5,487 nt of DNA. It comes from Dehalococcoidia bacterium (lineage in GTDB: Bacteria; Chloroflexota; Dehalococcoidia; GIF9; AB-539-J10). The notes beneath the pieces are model-generated. The model was not told where the DNA came from. It saw only the letters and a program-made list of their open reading frames with translations, and made no database searches. Each line of letters starts with the position of its first letter. The first letter of the stretch is position 1. Made by a program: the position numbers and the translations under genes. This document shows positions 4,607 through 5,487 of the stretch, piece after piece. The DNA is taken from contig JAUWOB010000072.1 in assembly GCA_030612345.1 (NCBI GenBank), positions 1 to 5,487 on the forward strand, written 5' to 3'.

Positions 4607-4650
4607 TTATCAAAGGTATTATCAAACGCATTACCAAACCCCTTATCAAC
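4607..4650. repeat. Four iterons with exact 12-bp period
   Basis: TTATCAAA (4607), TTATCAAA (4619), TTACCAAA (4631) and TTATCAAC (4643) start exactly 12 bp apart, with variable 4-bp spacers. The last unit reads TTATCAACA, one base from the DnaA box TTATCCACA. Short direct repeats of this kind bind initiators at plasmid and phage origins or serve as operator arrays. With the neighbouring hairpin this is the best origin candidate. The binding protein is unknown; the two zinc-finger proteins and host DnaA are possibilities. Confidence 0.65.
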
Positions 4651-4880
4651 AGAATCGAGCAATTATCCCGGGGAAAACTAGATGACTATGGCTCCAAGAG
4701 CGATTACCCCTATACAACCCCCTAAGCGAAGATGAGGGCATAGACTGTTCAAGCCTCATCATTCCTGTAGAACCTCCACACCCCGGGGTGTGGAAGTGAG
4801 GATCCGGACCTGAGAAATAGGGCCGCTTATTTGCTCAAGCCATTCAGCTTTGAGCCATTCCGTGCGGCATGCTCACCCCT
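4651..4880. other. Gene-free region between iterons and recombinase
   Basis: No convincing gene is seen on either strand. Besides the 20-bp palindrome it holds the inverted repeat GCTCAA/TTGAGC (4833-4838, 4850-4855) just after the recombinase stop, which could weakly end that transcript, and a direct repeat GCCATTC (4839, 4854). AGGGCCGCTT at 4819-4828 also occurs beside promoter P2 at 4382-4391. GGATCCGGACCTG (4800) resembles GGATCAGGACCTG (4450). Confidence 0.4.
4775..4794. repeat. 20-bp perfect palindrome
   Basis: TCCACACCCC is followed directly by its inverted copy GGGGTGTGGA with no spacer. Outer CCTCA (4755-4759) and TGAGG (4797-4801) can extend the pairing imperfectly. It lies about 90 bp downstream of the recombinase stop, with no T run on either side, so it is a poor terminator. 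A dimer-binding operator, a cruciform in an origin, or the recombinase crossover site are possible. The palindromic centre CG would give no direction to a recombination site. Confidence 0.7.
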
Positions 4881-5411
4881 TTATTTGCCGGCAGCATACC
4901 TCAATAAGTAGCCGCGGCGCGCGCGCTTCTTCCTATCGACGCTGCCGGCCGGCCGGCCCAGGATCTTCCCCTGGGCCCGGGCCCGGGCCAGTCCTGCCAG
5001 CGTGCGCTCAGATAAGCGCTTGCTCTCAAACTCCGCAACCCAGGCAGCAATAGCAAAAAGCAGATCTGCCATGGGCCCGGCTTGTTCGGTCCAGCTTTCG
5101 CAGAAGCTGACAACCTGGACGCCGTGACTCTTGAACTTGTCGATGATCGTAAATACCTTTGAGACACCTTCCCGGCATAGCCGGTCCAAGGACCACACCA
5201 GGCAGACATCGACCTTTCGCCGCGGCAGCTCATCAAGTAACCTGGCCAGCTCCTTTTGCCGGCCGGTGCGCCAGGCCGACTCTTGCTCCTGGTAGGTCCT
5301 GACCAGCTCATACCCCCGGGTCCTGATCCATTGCTCGAGGGCCGGCAGTTGGTTCTCCACGCTTTGCTCAGTCGTGGACACTCTCATGTAGATGACAACT
5401 TTTTTTGTCAT
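4881..5411 (-). CDS. Small serine recombinase, resolvase/invertase family (176 aa)
   Basis: It catalyses site-specific DNA cutting and rejoining through a phosphoserine link. The N-terminal motif YMRVST gives the nucleophile Ser12 and Arg10; VWSLDRLCR (72-80) holds the conserved LDRLxR; AEFESKRLSERT (126-137) is the usual AEFER-like end of the catalytic domain and start of the E helix. The linker GxxLGRP (148-154) is present, but the usual C-terminal helix-turn-helix is replaced by a short basic tail (GSVDRKKRARRGYLLRYAAGK, to 176), so DNA recognition must be minimal or supplied otherwise. The start MTKKVV at 5411 is chosen because the first beta strand begins there; the frame stays open 20 codons further with unrelated sequence. 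An AGGAT lies about 12 bases upstream. Likely roles are multimer resolution, inversion or integration of the circle. The gene crosses the ends of the linear window. Confidence 0.93.
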   Translation of the reverse strand: MTKKVVIYMRVSTTEQSVENQLPALEQWIRTRGYELVRTYQEQESAWRTGRQKELARLLDELPRRKVDVCLVWSLDRLCREGVSKVFTIIDKFKSHGVQVVSFCESWTEQAGPMADLLFAIAAWVAEFESKRLSERTLAGLARARAQGKILGRPAGSVDRKKRARRGYLLRYAAGK

Positions 5412-5487
5412 AAATTTTGTCGATCCTATCTTTACACCTAAAGAGGACAAGGGAGGGCTTACCCCCCCCACAGCAGGGACTGTTCAG
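5347..5487. repeat. Terminal direct repeat, right copy
   Basis: Exact copy of bases 1-141. It covers the first 65 bp of the recombinase reading frame and its upstream region. On a circle this is the same DNA as the left copy and should be counted once; continuing past 5487 leads to base 142. Confidence 0.93.
5423..5450 (-). promoter_or_regulatory. Possible recombinase promoter
   Basis: On the minus strand TTGTCC (5450-5445), a 16-bp spacer and TAGGAT (5428-5423) match the sigma70 boxes at four of six positions each. Transcription would begin a few bases before the ATG at 5411, again nearly leaderless. The same bases (AGGAT) could instead act as a distant ribosome site. The same signal is seen at 77-104. 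Confidence 0.35.

Noticed and set aside
4452..4649. 65-aa open frame, minus strand, over the iterons and small RNA 2
   Set aside because: Its first residues are simply the translated 12-bp repeats. An internal ATG at 4631 does have AAGGGG upstream, but that is also part of the repeats, and the frame crosses two hairpins and a terminator.
4607..4650. CRISPR-like short repeat array
   Set aside because: The repeats are 8 bp with 4-bp gaps, far too short for CRISPR, and no cas gene is present.

Overview
The window looks like one full turn, plus an overlap, of a small circular DNA. Bases 1-141 are repeated exactly as 5347-5487, so the unit circle would be 5346 bp. The serine recombinase gene runs across the join, and its first 65 bases appear again at the left edge. 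Recognisable Shine-Dalgarno sites and TTGACA-type promoters point to a bacterial host or a bacterium-like expression system. I cannot name the host. No chromosomal housekeeping gene is present.

Layout: all six supported genes lie on the minus strand. A tight five-gene operon runs from 4232 down to 808: a 133-aa C2H2 zinc-finger/coiled-coil protein, a 48-aa basic protein coupled to both neighbours by overlapping stop/start codons, a 415-aa protein with a second C2H2 finger and two zinc ribbons, a 184-aa Ala-rich protein with a probable beta domain, and a 350-aa protein with a phage tail-fibre-like N-terminus followed by seven Asp-box repeats (a beta-propeller). The sixth gene, 5411-4881, encodes a 176-aa small serine recombinase.

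The rest, about 740 bp (66-807) and about 650 bp (4233-4880), has no convincing gene but is rich in structure. It holds two plus-strand promoters of the same design (TTGACA, 17-bp spacer ending GGGTGC, TAACAT or TACCAT). Each is followed by a short hairpin-rich stretch ending in a terminator-like stem. The 105-807 region also has several stems that pair fully only on the minus strand, through G.U pairs, which suggests a long minus-strand structured RNA. One short plus-strand RNA would be antisense to it in cis. The other carries 14 nt and 16 nt (one mismatch) blocks that could pair with it in trans. Near 4577-4794 are a 9-bp stem, four exact 12-bp-period iterons and a 20-bp perfect palindrome, which together form a candidate origin.

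Interpretation: the last two operon genes look like surface or virion proteins, yet I see no capsid, portal, terminase or replication initiator. The element could be a very small virus, a phage satellite or a plasmid. Its most unusual part is the apparent RNA circuit (a large minus-strand RNA plus two promoter-matched small plus-strand RNAs) in a circle without a recognisable Rep protein. This resembles antisense control of primer RNA in ColE1-type plasmids in design only; it is inferred, not shown.
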